From assembly GCF_900104675.1 (NCBI RefSeq), contig NZ_LT629945.1, positions 2,470,756 through 2,534,755 of the forward strand: 64,000 bases of DNA, read 5' to 3'. Below, piece by piece: positions 1 through 8,585 of this stretch. The notes under the pieces were generated by a model. It ran no database searches and had not been told where the DNA came from. It saw only the letters and a program-made list of their open reading frames with translations. The position numbers were made by a program, and so were the translations under genes. Each line of letters opens with the position of its first letter. The first letter of the stretch is position 1. Source of the stretch: Angelakisella massiliensis (GTDB lineage Bacteria; Bacillota; Clostridia; Oscillospirales; Ruminococcaceae).

Positions 1-2
1 TT

Positions 3-1046
3 CCCGGTCTGAAGGAAGGGGAAATAAAGGTCCCCCATCTGTATTGCGCCAACGGGCCCCAAGTCCATGAGTATCTGCGGGAGCTGAACCGACGGGTTCT
101 GACCCCATACAGCCTGATGACTGTGGGAGAAATGATCGCCGTTGACCCTCAAAAGGCCCGGCTGTACACCCATGAGGACCGGGAAGAACTGAATATGGTC
201 TTTACCTTTGAGCACATGGACCTGGACGCGGTGGGCGGGGACAAATGGAAGCTGCGTCCCTGGCGTCTGGACGAAATGAAAGAGGTCTTTGGCCGGTGGC
301 AGCGGGAACTGGCGGAGGGCTGCTGGAACAGCCTCTATCTCAACAACCACGATCAGCCCCGGATGGTCAGCCGTTACGGTGATGACGGTCCATATCGGGT
401 AGAAAGCGCCAAAATGCTGGCTACCTTCCTCCACACCCTCCAGGGCACCCCTTATATTTATCAGGGGGAGGAACTGGGGATGACCAACATCCGCCTGGAG
501 CATATTGAGGATTACCGGGATGTGGAGATCCTCAACCACTACAAAGAGGCGGTGGAGGTATTCGGTCAGAACCCCAATGAGGTGATGGAGGCCATCTATA
601 CCAAAGGACGGGACAACGCCCGCACCCCCATGCAGTGGAGCGACCAGCCCAATGCCGGCTTTACCACCGGCACCCCCTGGCTGGCGGTCAACCCCAACTA
701 TACCGTCATCAATGCCGAGGCCGCCCGAAAGGATCCGGACAGCATTTTCCACTATTACCGCCGCCTTCTTGCCCTGAGAAAACAGTACAAAGTGATGGTT
801 TACGGCGATTATTCCCCGGTTTGTGAGGAGCATCCCGCTGTCTGGGCCTACCTCCGCCGATATCAGGAAGAGGCGCTGGCAATAGTGCTCAACTTCTTTG
901 GTACCCCGGCGGAAATTCAGCTGCCGGAAGGAACCATCCCTCAGGAAAGTACGGTGCTCATCAGCAACTACAAGGATTTTCCCTCCCCTTCAGATCACTT
1001 GTCTCTGCGGCCCTATGAAGCGGTAGTCTATCATTTCCACCTGTGA
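3..1046 (+). CDS. GH13 alpha-glucosidase / oligo-1,6-glucosidase family, 3' part
   Basis: The reading frame is open from the first bases of the window, so this is the C-terminal ~347 residues of a longer protein (family members are usually ~550 aa). It shows typical GH13 exo-acting glucosidase signatures: FTFEHMD in the catalytic region, the conserved NNHDQPRMVSRYGD motif holding the transition-state His-Asp pair, YIYQGEELGM, and NARTPMQW. These fit hydrolysis of alpha-1,6 or alpha-1,4 gluco-oligosaccharides. Trehalose-6-phosphate hydrolase and sucrose-active relatives share them and cannot be separated without the N-terminus. It is cytoplasmic by family. The next small gene follows at once, so the two are probably co-transcribed. 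Confidence 0.9.
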   Translation, partial: PGLKEGEIKVPHLYCANGPQVHEYLRELNRRVLTPYSLMTVGEMIAVDPQKARLYTHEDREELNMVFTFEHMDLDAVGGDKWKLRPWRLDEMKEVFGRWQRELAEGCWNSLYLNNHDQPRMVSRYGDDGPYRVESAKMLATFLHTLQGTPYIYQGEELGMTNIRLEHIEDYRDVEILNHYKEAVEVFGQNPNEVMEAIYTKGRDNARTPMQWSDQPNAGFTTGTPWLAVNPNYTVINAEAARKDPDSIFHYYRRLLALRKQYKVMVYGDYSPVCEEHPAVWAYLRRYQEEALAIVLNFFGTPAEIQLPEGTIPQESTVLISNYKDFPSPSDHLSLRPYEAVVYHFHL

Positions 1047-1060
1047 AAGGAGAACGGCAT

Positions 1061-1327
1061 ATGGAACAGCAACGTGATCCACTCCCTCCCTACGGCGGTA
1101 TGTTCTGGCCTGGAATGGTGGAAGAGGAGGCTGTCCCTTCTCCCACAGCGCAACAGCAGCCTATCCCCTCCCCCGCACCCGAGGAAGAGAAACCGGCAGA
1201 GGAACAGAAAGCTTCGGAGGAAGTGCCCTATGAACTGCCGGAGCTTTCTGCATATTTGGAATTTTTCCAGGGGCTTGCACAGCTGGAGGAAAGGTCTGAG
1301 CCTTCCGATAAAAACACAAAAATATAG
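1061..1327 (+). CDS. Small Pro/Glu-rich hypothetical protein
   Basis: An 88-residue product begins at an ATG preceded by a clear GAAAGGAG ribosome-binding site about 7 nt upstream. A GTG at 1043 would overlap the preceding stop but has poorer spacing. The protein is low-complexity: a Tyr/Gly/Met/Trp-containing start, a Pro/Glu/Gln-rich middle, and a short C-terminal helix (ELSAYLEFFQGLAQLEE). I see no signal peptide and no known domain. Expression probably depends on the glucosidase transcript upstream. Function unknown. Confidence 0.6.
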   Translation: MEQQRDPLPPYGGMFWPGMVEEEAVPSPTAQQQPIPSPAPEEEKPAEEQKASEEVPYELPELSAYLEFFQGLAQLEERSEPSDKNTKI

Positions 1328-1398
1328 CCCCTGCAAAAGATTCATCCCATATCCCGCCATTGTTATTTGTTAAACAAACTATTTTTCACGCTTTATCG

Positions 1399-1427
1399 TT
1401 GACTTCTTTTGTCTATCTTGCTATAAT
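1399..1427 (+). promoter_or_regulatory. Sigma-A promoter of the gcv operon
   Basis: TTGACT and a perfect TATAAT are separated by 17 nt. They lie about 45 nt ahead of the glycine riboswitch, so the transcript would start just before the aptamers. Confidence 0.85.
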
Positions 1428-1471
1428 CTAACTGCAAGCAGGAGAATTTCTCCTGTACATATGTGTCGGAA

Positions 1472-1662
1472 GATGGAACCGGGAGAGACTCACCGGCATT
1501 TTGGTTTGTGTGGGAGCCAACGGGGTATGTGCGAAAAAACTCTCAGGCAAAAGGACCGGTTCCGGACGAAACTCTGGAAAGCCGCGCTGTCCCATACAGT
1601 GCGGCACCGATGAAGCAACCCGGCTTCACTGGCCGGGGAATCTTTCAGGTATCCAAACAGAG
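1472..1662 (+). promoter_or_regulatory. Tandem glycine riboswitch
   Basis: Two successive glycine-aptamer signatures are visible. The first has GGGAGAGACTC followed by AACTCTCAGGCAAAAGGAC. The second has GGACGAAACTCTGGAAAG, then GCACCGATGAAGCAA and AATCTTTCAGGTA. This is the standard two-aptamer layout. It sits between a sigma-A promoter and the gcv genes, with a terminator hairpin directly behind it. By family it is a glycine-responsive on-switch that lets transcription continue when glycine is in excess. Confidence 0.95.
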
Positions 1663-1697
1663 ACGCGCTTTTGTTTTGGCGCGTCTCTGTTTTTTTA
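1657..1697 (+). terminator. Riboswitch expression-platform terminator
   Basis: A perfect 12-bp stem (acagagacgcgc pairing with gcgcgtctctgt) around a T-rich loop is followed by a T run. It lies immediately behind the second glycine aptamer and 25 nt before gcvT. Its 5' arm overlaps the aptamer 3' end (ACAGAG), as expected of a ligand-controlled terminator. Confidence 0.9.
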
Positions 1698-1721
1698 TTA
1701 TCCAAAGGAGGAATCGGTTTT

Positions 1722-2810
1722 ATGGAACTGAAAACCCCGCTGTACGACCGTCATGTGGCTCTGGGGGGAAAGATCGTCCCCTTTGCCGGATATCTGCTGC
1801 CGGTGCAGTACGAGAGCGGCGTCATCACTGAGCACAAGGCGGTGCGCTCTGCTGCCGGTCTTTTCGACGTCTCCCATATGGGGGAGGTGACCTTCTCCGG
1901 GCCGGATGCCCTTAAAAATCTTCAGCATCTGCTTACCAATGATTTCACCAATATGGCTGCCGGAGATGTCCGCTACAGTCCCATGTGCAACGACCGGGGA
2001 GGCGTGGTGGACGATCTGATCGTCTATTGCCTCCAGCCGGTCACCAGCTATCTGGTGGTCATCAACGCCGCCAATCGGCATAAGGATGTACAGTGGATGA
2101 AGGACCACCTGTCGGGAGAGGTGGAATTCCAGGACATTTCCGATCAGGTGGCCCAGCTGGCCCTCCAGGGGCCGGAGTCCCAGCTGATTCTTTCCCGTAT
2201 CACCAAAGGTGAAACCATTCCCCAGAAGTATTATTCCTTCTGCCGGGATTGCTCTGTGGCGGGGATAAACTGTCTCATCTCCCGCACCGGCTACACCGGA
2301 GAGGATGGCTTTGAGCTGTACTGCGCTCCCGCCGATGCTCCCCGCCTGTGGGATGCTCTGCTGAAGGCCGGAGAGGACCGGGGCCTGATTCCCTGTGGTC
2401 TGGGGGCCCGGGATACCCTGCGTCTGGAAGCCGGAATGCCCCTCTATGGCCACGAGATGAACGATGAGATCACCCCCTGCCAGACAGGTTTGGGATATTT
2501 TGTAAAGATGGAGAAGGAGGATTTCATCGGCAAAAAGGCTATGGAGGAGATGGGCCCCCCCACCATCAAACGGGTGGGGCTGAAAATGCTGGGCCGGGGC
2601 ATCGCCCGGGAAAACTTCCCGGTTTACGCCGGGGGCAAGGTCATCGGCCATACCACCAGCGGGACCCACTGCCCCACTCTGGGCTGCGCCTGCGCCATGG
2701 CCCTGGTGGAGAAAGAGGCCGCACCCCTGGATGCTGTGGTCCAGGTAGAAATCCGTGGAAAGCTGGTGGACGCCCAAGTGGTCCGTTCCCAGTTCTATAA
2801 AAGAGGATAA
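1722..2810 (+). CDS. gcvT: Glycine cleavage system aminomethyltransferase (T protein)
   Basis: This 362-residue protein transfers the methylene group from the H-protein aminomethyl-lipoyl arm to tetrahydrofolate and releases ammonia. The start ATG follows AAAGGAGG at good spacing; an upstream in-frame ATG would lie inside the riboswitch terminator. Recognisable GcvT blocks include LFDVSHMGEV near the N-terminus, the folate-site region RYSPMCNDRGGVVDDL, and RTGYTGEDGFELY. It is the first gene of the riboswitch-controlled gcv operon, and its length is normal for the family. No lipoamide dehydrogenase (L protein) gene is present in the window. Confidence 0.97.
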   Translation: MELKTPLYDRHVALGGKIVPFAGYLLPVQYESGVITEHKAVRSAAGLFDVSHMGEVTFSGPDALKNLQHLLTNDFTNMAAGDVRYSPMCNDRGGVVDDLIVYCLQPVTSYLVVINAANRHKDVQWMKDHLSGEVEFQDISDQVAQLALQGPESQLILSRITKGETIPQKYYSFCRDCSVAGINCLISRTGYTGEDGFELYCAPADAPRLWDALLKAGEDRGLIPCGLGARDTLRLEAGMPLYGHEMNDEITPCQTGLGYFVKMEKEDFIGKKAMEEMGPPTIKRVGLKMLGRGIARENFPVYAGGKVIGHTTSGTHCPTLGCACAMALVEKEAAPLDAVVQVEIRGKLVDAQVVRSQFYKRG

Positions 2811-2861
2811 TCCCTAAAAAGTGCCAGAGAAACATTTTATATGATACAGGAGGTAACTCAA

Positions 2862-3245
2862 ATGAAAAATCCCGCCGATCTGCTCTACACCAAATCTCAT
2901 GAATGGGTCCGGAAGCTGGAGGATGGTTCCGTCCAGGTTGGTTTGACTGATTATGCTCAGCATCAGCTGGGGGATCTGGTTTTTATCGGCCTGCCCCAGG
3001 AGGGGGACGCTGTGACAGCGGGCGAAAGCTTTTGTGACGCTGAATCGGTCAAAGCGGTATCCGAGGTGTACAGCCCTGTCACCGGAACGGTGCTGGCTAT
3101 CAATGAAGAGCTGCTGGATCATCCGGAACTGGTCAATGAAAACCCCTATGACGCCTGGTTCGTCCAAATCGGGGAGATCACCGGGGAGGAGGAGCTGCTG
3201 GGAGCGGCGGAATATGAGGAATTGGCTGCAAAGGAGGAAAAATGA
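2862..3245 (+). CDS. gcvH: Glycine cleavage system H protein
   Basis: The 127-residue lipoyl carrier of the glycine cleavage complex shuttles the aminomethyl group between the P, T and L proteins. The lipoyl-lysine lies in DAESVKAVSEVYSPVTG at about Lys64. The start is the ATG after CAGGAGGT; an ATG 21 nt earlier lacks this spacing. The stop codon abuts the gcvPA start with no gap. Length and motif are canonical. Confidence 0.96.
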   Translation: MKNPADLLYTKSHEWVRKLEDGSVQVGLTDYAQHQLGDLVFIGLPQEGDAVTAGESFCDAESVKAVSEVYSPVTGTVLAINEELLDHPELVNENPYDAWFVQIGEITGEEELLGAAEYEELAAKEEK

Positions 3246-4580
3246 ATGGGCTCCTATGTCCCTTCCACTCCCGCCCAGCGTCAGCAGATGCTGGAAAGTA
3301 TGGGGCTTTCTTCTATGGAGGACCTGTTCCGTCAGCTTCCTGAAGAGGTGCTGCTGCGCCGGCCTCTGAACATCCCCTCCGGCTGCTGCGAAATGGAAGC
3401 ATTGGGAAAGATGGAGACTATGGCGGCAAAAAATACCGTTTTTTCCTCCATTTTCCGGGGGGCGGGAGCCTATGACCACTACATCCCCGCCATCGTCAAA
3501 AGCGTTACCTCCAAGGAGGAGTTTCTCACTGCCTATACCCCCTATCAAGCGGAAATCAGCCAGGGGGTACTCCAATCCATCTTTGAATATCAGACCATGA
3601 TCTGCCAGCTGACCGCCATGGACGTTTCCAATGCTTCGGTTTACGACGGCGCTACCGCTGCCGCTGAAGCCGCCGCTATGTGCCGGGACCGCCGCAGGAC
3701 TGTCACCTACGCCTCCGCTGCCTGCCGCCCCATGACTTTGCGGGTTCTGGAGACCTACTGTTTCTCCGCCGGTACACCCCTGGTGCTGATACCGGAAAAA
3801 GAAGGGCGCACCGACCTGGAGGCCCTCAAAGAGTTGATGGACCCTGCCGCTGCCGCCTGTGTTTATCTGGAGCAGCCCAACTTCTACGGCCAGCTGGAGG
3901 AAATGGAAAAAGCTGCCGGGATCGCTCACCAGGCGGGAGCCAAATTCATTGCCGGGTGTAATCCCATTTCTTTGGGAATCCTCACCCCTCCCGGTGAATA
4001 CGGCGCCGATATCGCCGTGGGAGAAGGCCAACCTTTGGGGCTGCCTCTTTCCTTCGGCGGACCCTATCTGGGCTTTATGGCAGCCAAATCCGCCCTGACC
4101 CGGAAGCTGCCGGGACGCATCGTGGGAGAAACCACCGACGTGGACGGCAAACGGGCCTTTGTGCTGACCCTCCAGGCCCGGGAGCAGCATATCCGCCGGG
4201 AAAAGGCATCCAGCAACATCTGTTCCAATCAGGCTCTCTGCGCCATGACCGCCGCGGTCTATCTGTCTGCCATGGGAGCCCAGGGACTGGCTCAGGCCGC
4301 TGCCCTCTCCATGTCCAAAGCCCACTATCTGGCGGCGGAGCTGGAGAAAATCCCCGGCTTCCAGCGAAAGCACCAGGGAGAATTCTTCCATGAATTTGTC
4401 ACCGGCTCCCCGATAGAACCTGAAGCGCTGATGAAATCCCTGGAAAAAGAGGGCATTCTGGGGGGACTGCCCCTGAACGGCGCCTATAAAGGTTGTATCC
4501 TCTGGTGCTGCACCGAGAAAAACACCAAGGCCCAAATCGACCGGTTGGTCTCCATTGTCAAGGAGGTGGCGGAAAAATGA
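3246..4580 (+). CDS. gcvPA: Glycine dehydrogenase (decarboxylating) subunit 1
   Basis: This 444-residue protein is the N-terminal half of the P protein, encoded separately as in many Firmicutes. It pairs with GcvPB to decarboxylate glycine with PLP and load the H-protein lipoyl arm. Visible signatures include FRGAGAYDHYIPAIVKS, TPYQAEISQGVLQSIFEYQT and the REQHIRREKASSNICSNQAL block. AAGGAGG lies just before the ATG at the end of gcvH, and the last 4 nt overlap the gcvPB start (ATGA). Confidence 0.96.
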   Translation: MGSYVPSTPAQRQQMLESMGLSSMEDLFRQLPEEVLLRRPLNIPSGCCEMEALGKMETMAAKNTVFSSIFRGAGAYDHYIPAIVKSVTSKEEFLTAYTPYQAEISQGVLQSIFEYQTMICQLTAMDVSNASVYDGATAAAEAAAMCRDRRRTVTYASAACRPMTLRVLETYCFSAGTPLVLIPEKEGRTDLEALKELMDPAAAACVYLEQPNFYGQLEEMEKAAGIAHQAGAKFIAGCNPISLGILTPPGEYGADIAVGEGQPLGLPLSFGGPYLGFMAAKSALTRKLPGRIVGETTDVDGKRAFVLTLQAREQHIRREKASSNICSNQALCAMTAAVYLSAMGAQGLAQAAALSMSKAHYLAAELEKIPGFQRKHQGEFFHEFVTGSPIEPEALMKSLEKEGILGGLPLNGAYKGCILWCCTEKNTKAQIDRLVSIVKEVAEK

Positions 4581-6019
4581 AGCTGATCTTTGAGCGAAGC
4601 ATTCAGGGTCGGGGCTGCGCCATTCTGCCCCCCTGTGATGTTCCTGTGACGTCCCTGCCTGAGGCGATGGTCCGCAAGGAGCCCCCAAAGCTGCCTCAAG
4701 TGGGAGAAATCGATCTGTCCCGCCACTATACCCAGCTGATGAAGCAGACCCACGGCGTCAACGATGGATTCTATCCCCTGGGCTCCTGCACGATGAAATA
4801 CAATCCCCGGGTCAATGAGGAGGCCGCCGCTCTGCCCGGCTTCCGCCGCATCCATCCCCTCCAGCCGGAAGAGACTGTTCAGGGCTGTCTGGAGGTGCTG
4901 GTGACGGCGGAAGAATTGCTGTGCGAGATCACCGGCATGGACCGGATGACCTTCCAGCCGGCGGCAGGCGCCCACGGAGAACTGACCGGCCTGCTGCTGA
5001 TCAAAGCCTATCACCATCACCGCCAGGATACTGCCAGAACCAAGATCCTGGTGCCAGATTCCGCCCACGGTACCAATCCCGCCAGCGCCGCCATGGCAGG
5101 CTATCAGGTGGTGAGCATTCCATCAGGTCCTGACGGCTGCGTGGACGTGGAAGCACTGCGGAAAGCCGCTGGTCCCGACACTGCCGGTCTGATGCTCACC
5201 AATCCCAATACCGTGGGTCTCTTTGACCGGAACATCCTGGAAATCACCCAAATCGTTCACGAGGCAGGCGGACTGTGCTACTACGACGGCGCCAACCTCA
5301 ACGCCGTCATGGGCATCGCCCGCCCGGGAGATATGGGCTTCGATGTGGTTCACCTGAATCTCCATAAAACCTTTTCCACCCCCCACGGCGGCGGCGGACC
5401 AGGCTCCGGCCCTGTGGGCTGCAAGGAACTGCTGGTCCCCTACCTGCCTATTCCGCTGGCTCAGCGGGATGGTGCGGGAGGATACCGCCTGGATTGGGAC
5501 CGTCCTTTGACCATCGGCGCGGTGAAAGATTTTTACGGTAACTTCCTGGTAGTGGCGCGGGCCCTCACCTATATCCTTACCCTGGGGCGGGAGGGCATCC
5601 CGGAGGCAGCTGAGAACGCTGTCCTCAACTGCAACTACCTGATGACCCGGCTGAAGGATGTTTACGACATGGCCTTTGACACCGGCTGTATGCATGAGTT
5701 TGTCATCACCCTGGCCCGCCAGAAGAAGGAGCTTGGCGTAACTGCCATGGATGTAGCCAAAGGGCTGCTGGATCATGGCATCCACCCGCCTACCATGTAT
5801 TTCCCTCTCATTGTGGAGGAAGCGCTGATGGTGGAGCCCACTGAGACGGAATCCAGGGAGACCCTGGATGAGGCAGCGGAAGCTTTCCATGAAATTTATC
5901 GGACTGCCCTCAGCGATCCGGAGCTGTTGCATCAGTCTCCTCTCCACACTCCGGTGCGAAGGCTGGACGAAGTGGCAGCGGCTCGAAATCCCAGACTGCA
6001 ATACCATTTTCCCGATTGA
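4577..6019 (+). CDS. gcvPB: Glycine dehydrogenase (decarboxylating) subunit 2
   Basis: This 480-residue C-terminal half of the P protein carries the PLP site: the Schiff-base lysine lies in HLNLHKTFSTPHGGGGPG. Other family blocks are FYPLGSCTMKYNPR, QPAAGAHGELTGLL and DSAHGTNPASAAM. I chose the ATG that overlaps the gcvPA stop (ATGA), because its N-terminus MKLIFERS matches the family. It completes the four-gene operon. A convergent gene follows after a bidirectional terminator. Confidence 0.96.
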   Translation: MKLIFERSIQGRGCAILPPCDVPVTSLPEAMVRKEPPKLPQVGEIDLSRHYTQLMKQTHGVNDGFYPLGSCTMKYNPRVNEEAAALPGFRRIHPLQPEETVQGCLEVLVTAEELLCEITGMDRMTFQPAAGAHGELTGLLLIKAYHHHRQDTARTKILVPDSAHGTNPASAAMAGYQVVSIPSGPDGCVDVEALRKAAGPDTAGLMLTNPNTVGLFDRNILEITQIVHEAGGLCYYDGANLNAVMGIARPGDMGFDVVHLNLHKTFSTPHGGGGPGSGPVGCKELLVPYLPIPLAQRDGAGGYRLDWDRPLTIGAVKDFYGNFLVVARALTYILTLGREGIPEAAENAVLNCNYLMTRLKDVYDMAFDTGCMHEFVITLARQKKELGVTAMDVAKGLLDHGIHPPTMYFPLIVEEALMVEPTETESRETLDEAAEAFHEIYRTALSDPELLHQSPLHTPVRRLDEVAAARNPRLQYHFPD

Positions 6020-6240
6020 CAGGAGGTCCTCAAAAGCAGCGGCGCTCATTTTTTAACGCACAATACCAACAGCTTCCCCGGCAGAAAGGAAAACTTTCTC
6101 TGCTCCACGATGAAGCTTTCGCAGGGCAGAAATCCATTTCATTCTGTCCATCTCCATACCACTGCTTAAAATATTTTCTCCCATATTCCCGCTTTGCTGT
6201 AACAGCAAAAGGCTTACCTACTGACAAGGCACATTCAGAC

Positions 6241-6290
6241 AAAAAACTTCCGGAGCAGCAGACAAAGTCCACTGCTCCGGAAGTTTTTTT
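6241..6290. terminator. Bidirectional terminator between gcvPB and the lectin gene
   Basis: An 18-bp inverted repeat (aaaaaacttccggagcag paired with ctgctccggaagtttttt) around a 13-nt loop has A and T runs on both sides. It sits between convergent genes and can serve both strands. Confidence 0.85.
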
Positions 6291-6318
6291 AATTTTTAAG
6301 TTGCCGAACAATCTGATT

Positions 6319-7038
6319 TTATTTGGTGGTCTTTTTAGCAGGGGTCTTACGGGCCGCCGCAGGCTTTTTCTCCGCAGGAGCTTTTTCTCCGGCGGGCTTT
6401 TTGGCGGCAGCAGACTTCTTCTCAGCGGGAGCTTTCTCCGCAGCGTTCTTCTCTTCCGCAGGCTTCTTTGCCGCGGTCTTTTTAGCAGCGGCAGTTTTCT
6501 TTTCCGCAGGGGCCTTTTCCGCGGCAGGCTTCTTGGCAGGGGCTTTCTTTGCGGCAGGCTTATGGGCGGGAGCCTTCTTTTCCTCAACGGGCTTCTCTGC
6601 CTTGGGAGCGGAAACAGGAATCAGCATCCACTTCTGATTTTCTCCATCCAGGTCGTCCCACAGCTGTATACGGGCGCCGTCGCTGACAGACATAGCCACA
6701 ACGTCCAGGCAGCGGCCGCTCACCTTGGAACGCAGCTTGAAAAATCCGTCCGCCTGCTGCTCCGCCAGCCACAGCTGGTTCTCTGCTCCCAGATCATCCC
6801 ACTGGTGGATCTGCGCGCCGTTCTGAGTACCGGCCAGCATAACATCCATCACCTTGCCGGTAGCCTTGCTGACAATCTTCCAGCAGCCGTCGCCGTTGTC
6901 AACAAAGGTCCAAACCTGGCTGTCCGCACCGGTTTGCTCCATCATCATAACGGTGTCATTTTTTGCTTCCATCGCCTTGCTGCTGCGCACCGAAACGATC
7001 ACATAGTTCTCGTTGTTCTTAATGGTTTTTTTCATCAT
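6319..7038 (-). CDS. Ricin-B-type beta-trefoil lectin with H1-like Lys/Ala/Pro tail
   Basis: The 239-residue protein has two parts. Residues ~10-140 form a beta-trefoil of the ricin-B type with three visible QxW repeats (Q41-W43, Q88-W90, Q135-W137), which by family binds sugars. Residues ~142-239 are almost only Lys, Ala, Pro and Glu, with AAKK/APAEKK units like histone H1 or bacterial HU tails. There is no signal peptide, transmembrane helix or lipobox, so it appears cytosolic unless exported by another route. AGGAG lies 7 nt before the first of two ATGs. A sigma-A-like promoter lies ~115 nt upstream and a terminator downstream, so it is monocistronic. Function unknown; a nucleoid, spore-core or surface role are all guesses. 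Confidence 0.8.
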   Translation of the reverse strand: MMKKTIKNNENYVIVSVRSSKAMEAKNDTVMMMEQTGADSQVWTFVDNGDGCWKIVSKATGKVMDVMLAGTQNGAQIHQWDDLGAENQLWLAEQQADGFFKLRSKVSGRCLDVVAMSVSDGARIQLWDDLDGENQKWMLIPVSAPKAEKPVEEKKAPAHKPAAKKAPAKKPAAEKAPAEKKTAAAKKTAAKKPAEEKNAAEKAPAEKKSAAAKKPAGEKAPAEKKPAAARKTPAKKTTK

Positions 7039-7154
7039 TACTGCACTCCTTCATTTCCATCTTTATGTATCGGCAACTGAGGAAGTATCCGTTTTATTCT
7101 AATGGTTTTCAGCTTTATCCCCAAGGCGGGAGCTTTGGACATTACTTGAAACTT

Positions 7155-7182
7155 ATGATACCACATTCATCCAAAATGTCAA
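7155..7182 (-). promoter_or_regulatory. Sigma-A-like promoter of the lectin gene
   Basis: On the minus strand TTGACA is followed after 16 nt by TATCAT, about 115 nt before the lectin start. The 5' leader between them shows no clear riboswitch. The rest of the 300-nt gap up to 7341 shows nothing else I can name. Confidence 0.55.
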
Positions 7183-7341
7183 TTTTATTCCTGTAAAAAT
7201 TTCCCGGCACGGCAAGAAAAAATCCAGTGAAACCGCCGTTTTCTCCTCAAAACATCTCCAAATTCGCTCTTTTTCGGGAGCTTTTCAGGCGGCAAAGCTA
7301 AAAATTAATTCTCTTATATTCCATGATTCTCCCCAGGCAAA

Positions 7342-7686
7342 TCAGTAAAAGTCATGGTCCGCCAGTTTTTCCCGCCAAAGCTCGGCCAGGACCTGAAGAT
7401 CCTCCATAAATTCTTCGGAAGTCTGTTCCGGCTTCTTCTCCAATTCCTCCAGCAGCTGAAAGCGGAATGCTCCAGGGCCGTATTTGCGCCAGTCCTCCCC
7501 CAGCTTTCCATAGGCGCACAGATTTGTACTCTGCGCAAACTGAAACTTGTTTTTGCTGCCTGCTATATCCCGTTCCGCCAGCAGCAGCATCCGTCCTGTA
7601 GCATCGTTGACAATGGCAAAAACGCCTCCCGTGACCGGGCGCTCTTTGTAACTGGAAATCAGCTTTTTTCTCGTGTCTTTATCCAT
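7342..7686 (-). CDS. GIY-YIG nuclease-family protein (small clostridial type)
   Basis: This 114-residue protein resembles the short Firmicutes proteins annotated as GIY-YIG family: GGVFAIVNDATGRMLLL near the N-terminus stands in for the GIY strand, followed by GSKNKFQFAQ and a C-terminal helix pair with ELWREKLADHDFY. The exact GIY...YIG tyrosines are not conserved here (GVF...), so nuclease activity is doubtful. I chose the ATG preceded by GGAGG with 5-nt spacing rather than two earlier in-frame ATGs. It has its own promoter just upstream. Confidence 0.7.
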   Translation of the reverse strand: MDKDTRKKLISSYKERPVTGGVFAIVNDATGRMLLLAERDIAGSKNKFQFAQSTNLCAYGKLGEDWRKYGPGAFRFQLLEELEKKPEQTSEEFMEDLQVLAELWREKLADHDFY

Positions 7687-7722
7687 ATTTTCCTCCATAC
7701 GTTCCCGCAAAATCTTTCACTG

Positions 7723-7750
7723 ATTGTATCACCCTTTTTACATCTGTCAA
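7723..7750 (-). promoter_or_regulatory. Sigma-A promoter of the GIY-YIG-like gene
   Basis: TTGACA, 16 nt, then TACAAT on the minus strand, about 37 nt ahead of the chosen start codon. Confidence 0.65.
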
Positions 7751-7841
7751 GAGAAAATTTTGGTATGTGAACGTTATGTTGGCTTTCTTTTGACGGCCGC
7801 TTAATAAACTTTTCCCAGCACTTATCATTCCCTCTTACAAT

Positions 7842-7876
7842 ATAAAAACAGAGGGATAGGATCAATCCTATCCCTC
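7842..7876 (-). terminator. Terminator of the dpaA-dpaB operon
   Basis: An 11-bp perfect stem (gagggatagga / tcctatccctc) with a 4-nt loop is followed on the minus strand by a T-rich tract. It lies about 85 nt beyond the dpaB stop. Confidence 0.8.
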
Positions 7877-7961
7877 TTCCGCCGCAGGCAAAATATGGAT
7901 TCAGCCTTTTCACAGGCCTCCCTCTTCCGTTGCCTGTCTGCGTTGCCATTAAAATATATCG

Positions 7962-8546
7962 CTAGCCGTTCTGAAGCCACATCGGCTGCAGCTGGCGTCC
8001 CTCCAGTGCTGCCAGCACGGCTTCCTCAATGCGGTCAAAATCCGCTATCATGGATGCGGGCTTTTTCTCAGGAGAATCCTGAGCCATAGGAACAAAATAA
8101 ATGTTTTTGGTATTCATCAAAAGCCCAATATTTTTTGCTGAGCCACTGAGGGCGTCATTGGTAGCTGGAGCCAGAATCAGGGGTTTGCCGCCTCTCAGCT
8201 GGGCTTTACAGGCCATGGTCACGCCATTGTCGGTGATGGCGTTTGCCAGCTTTGCCAGCGTATTGCCGGTGCAAGGAGCCACCACCAGGGCATCCAGGTA
8301 ACTCTTGGGGCCAATGGGCTCCGTTTCCACCACTGTGGTCATGATCTTTCTCCCACAGGCATCCTCCACTGCCCACCGGAAATCCTCCGCACGGCCGAAA
8401 CGTGTATCCGTACTGTAAGTAATAGGCGACATGATGGGATACAAATCATATCCCTTGGCCGCCAGCTGGGTCAGCACCCGGATGGAACGCTCCAGGGTGC
8501 AAAAACTGCCGCACATGGCATATCCCAGCTTCAGCTTCCGTTCCAT
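7962..8546 (-). CDS. dpaB: Dipicolinate synthase subunit B
   Basis: This 194-residue flavoprotein-like subunit acts with DpaA to make dipicolinic acid from a lysine-pathway intermediate in the mother cell; DPA is then packed into the spore core. Family motifs are visible: KLGYAMCGSFCTLER at the N-terminus, VVAPCTGNTLAKLANAITD, and LILAPATNDALSGSAKNIG. The chosen ATG follows GGAGGG at good spacing; an in-frame ATG 21 nt earlier has no comparable site. It is the second gene of a two-gene operon, 39 nt after dpaA, with a SigK-type promoter ahead. Confidence 0.95.
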   Translation of the reverse strand: MERKLKLGYAMCGSFCTLERSIRVLTQLAAKGYDLYPIMSPITYSTDTRFGRAEDFRWAVEDACGRKIMTTVVETEPIGPKSYLDALVVAPCTGNTLAKLANAITDNGVTMACKAQLRGGKPLILAPATNDALSGSAKNIGLLMNTKNIYFVPMAQDSPEKKPASMIADFDRIEEAVLAALEGRQLQPMWLQNG

Positions 8547-8585
8547 AGTTTTCCCTCCATTCTCCAAGTTGCAGAAAAATCTTCG

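Noticed and set aside
6016-7080. Long plus-strand frame opposite the lectin gene
   Set aside because: Shadow of the low-complexity Lys/Ala-rich gene; Leu/Arg/Phe-rich nonsense translation.
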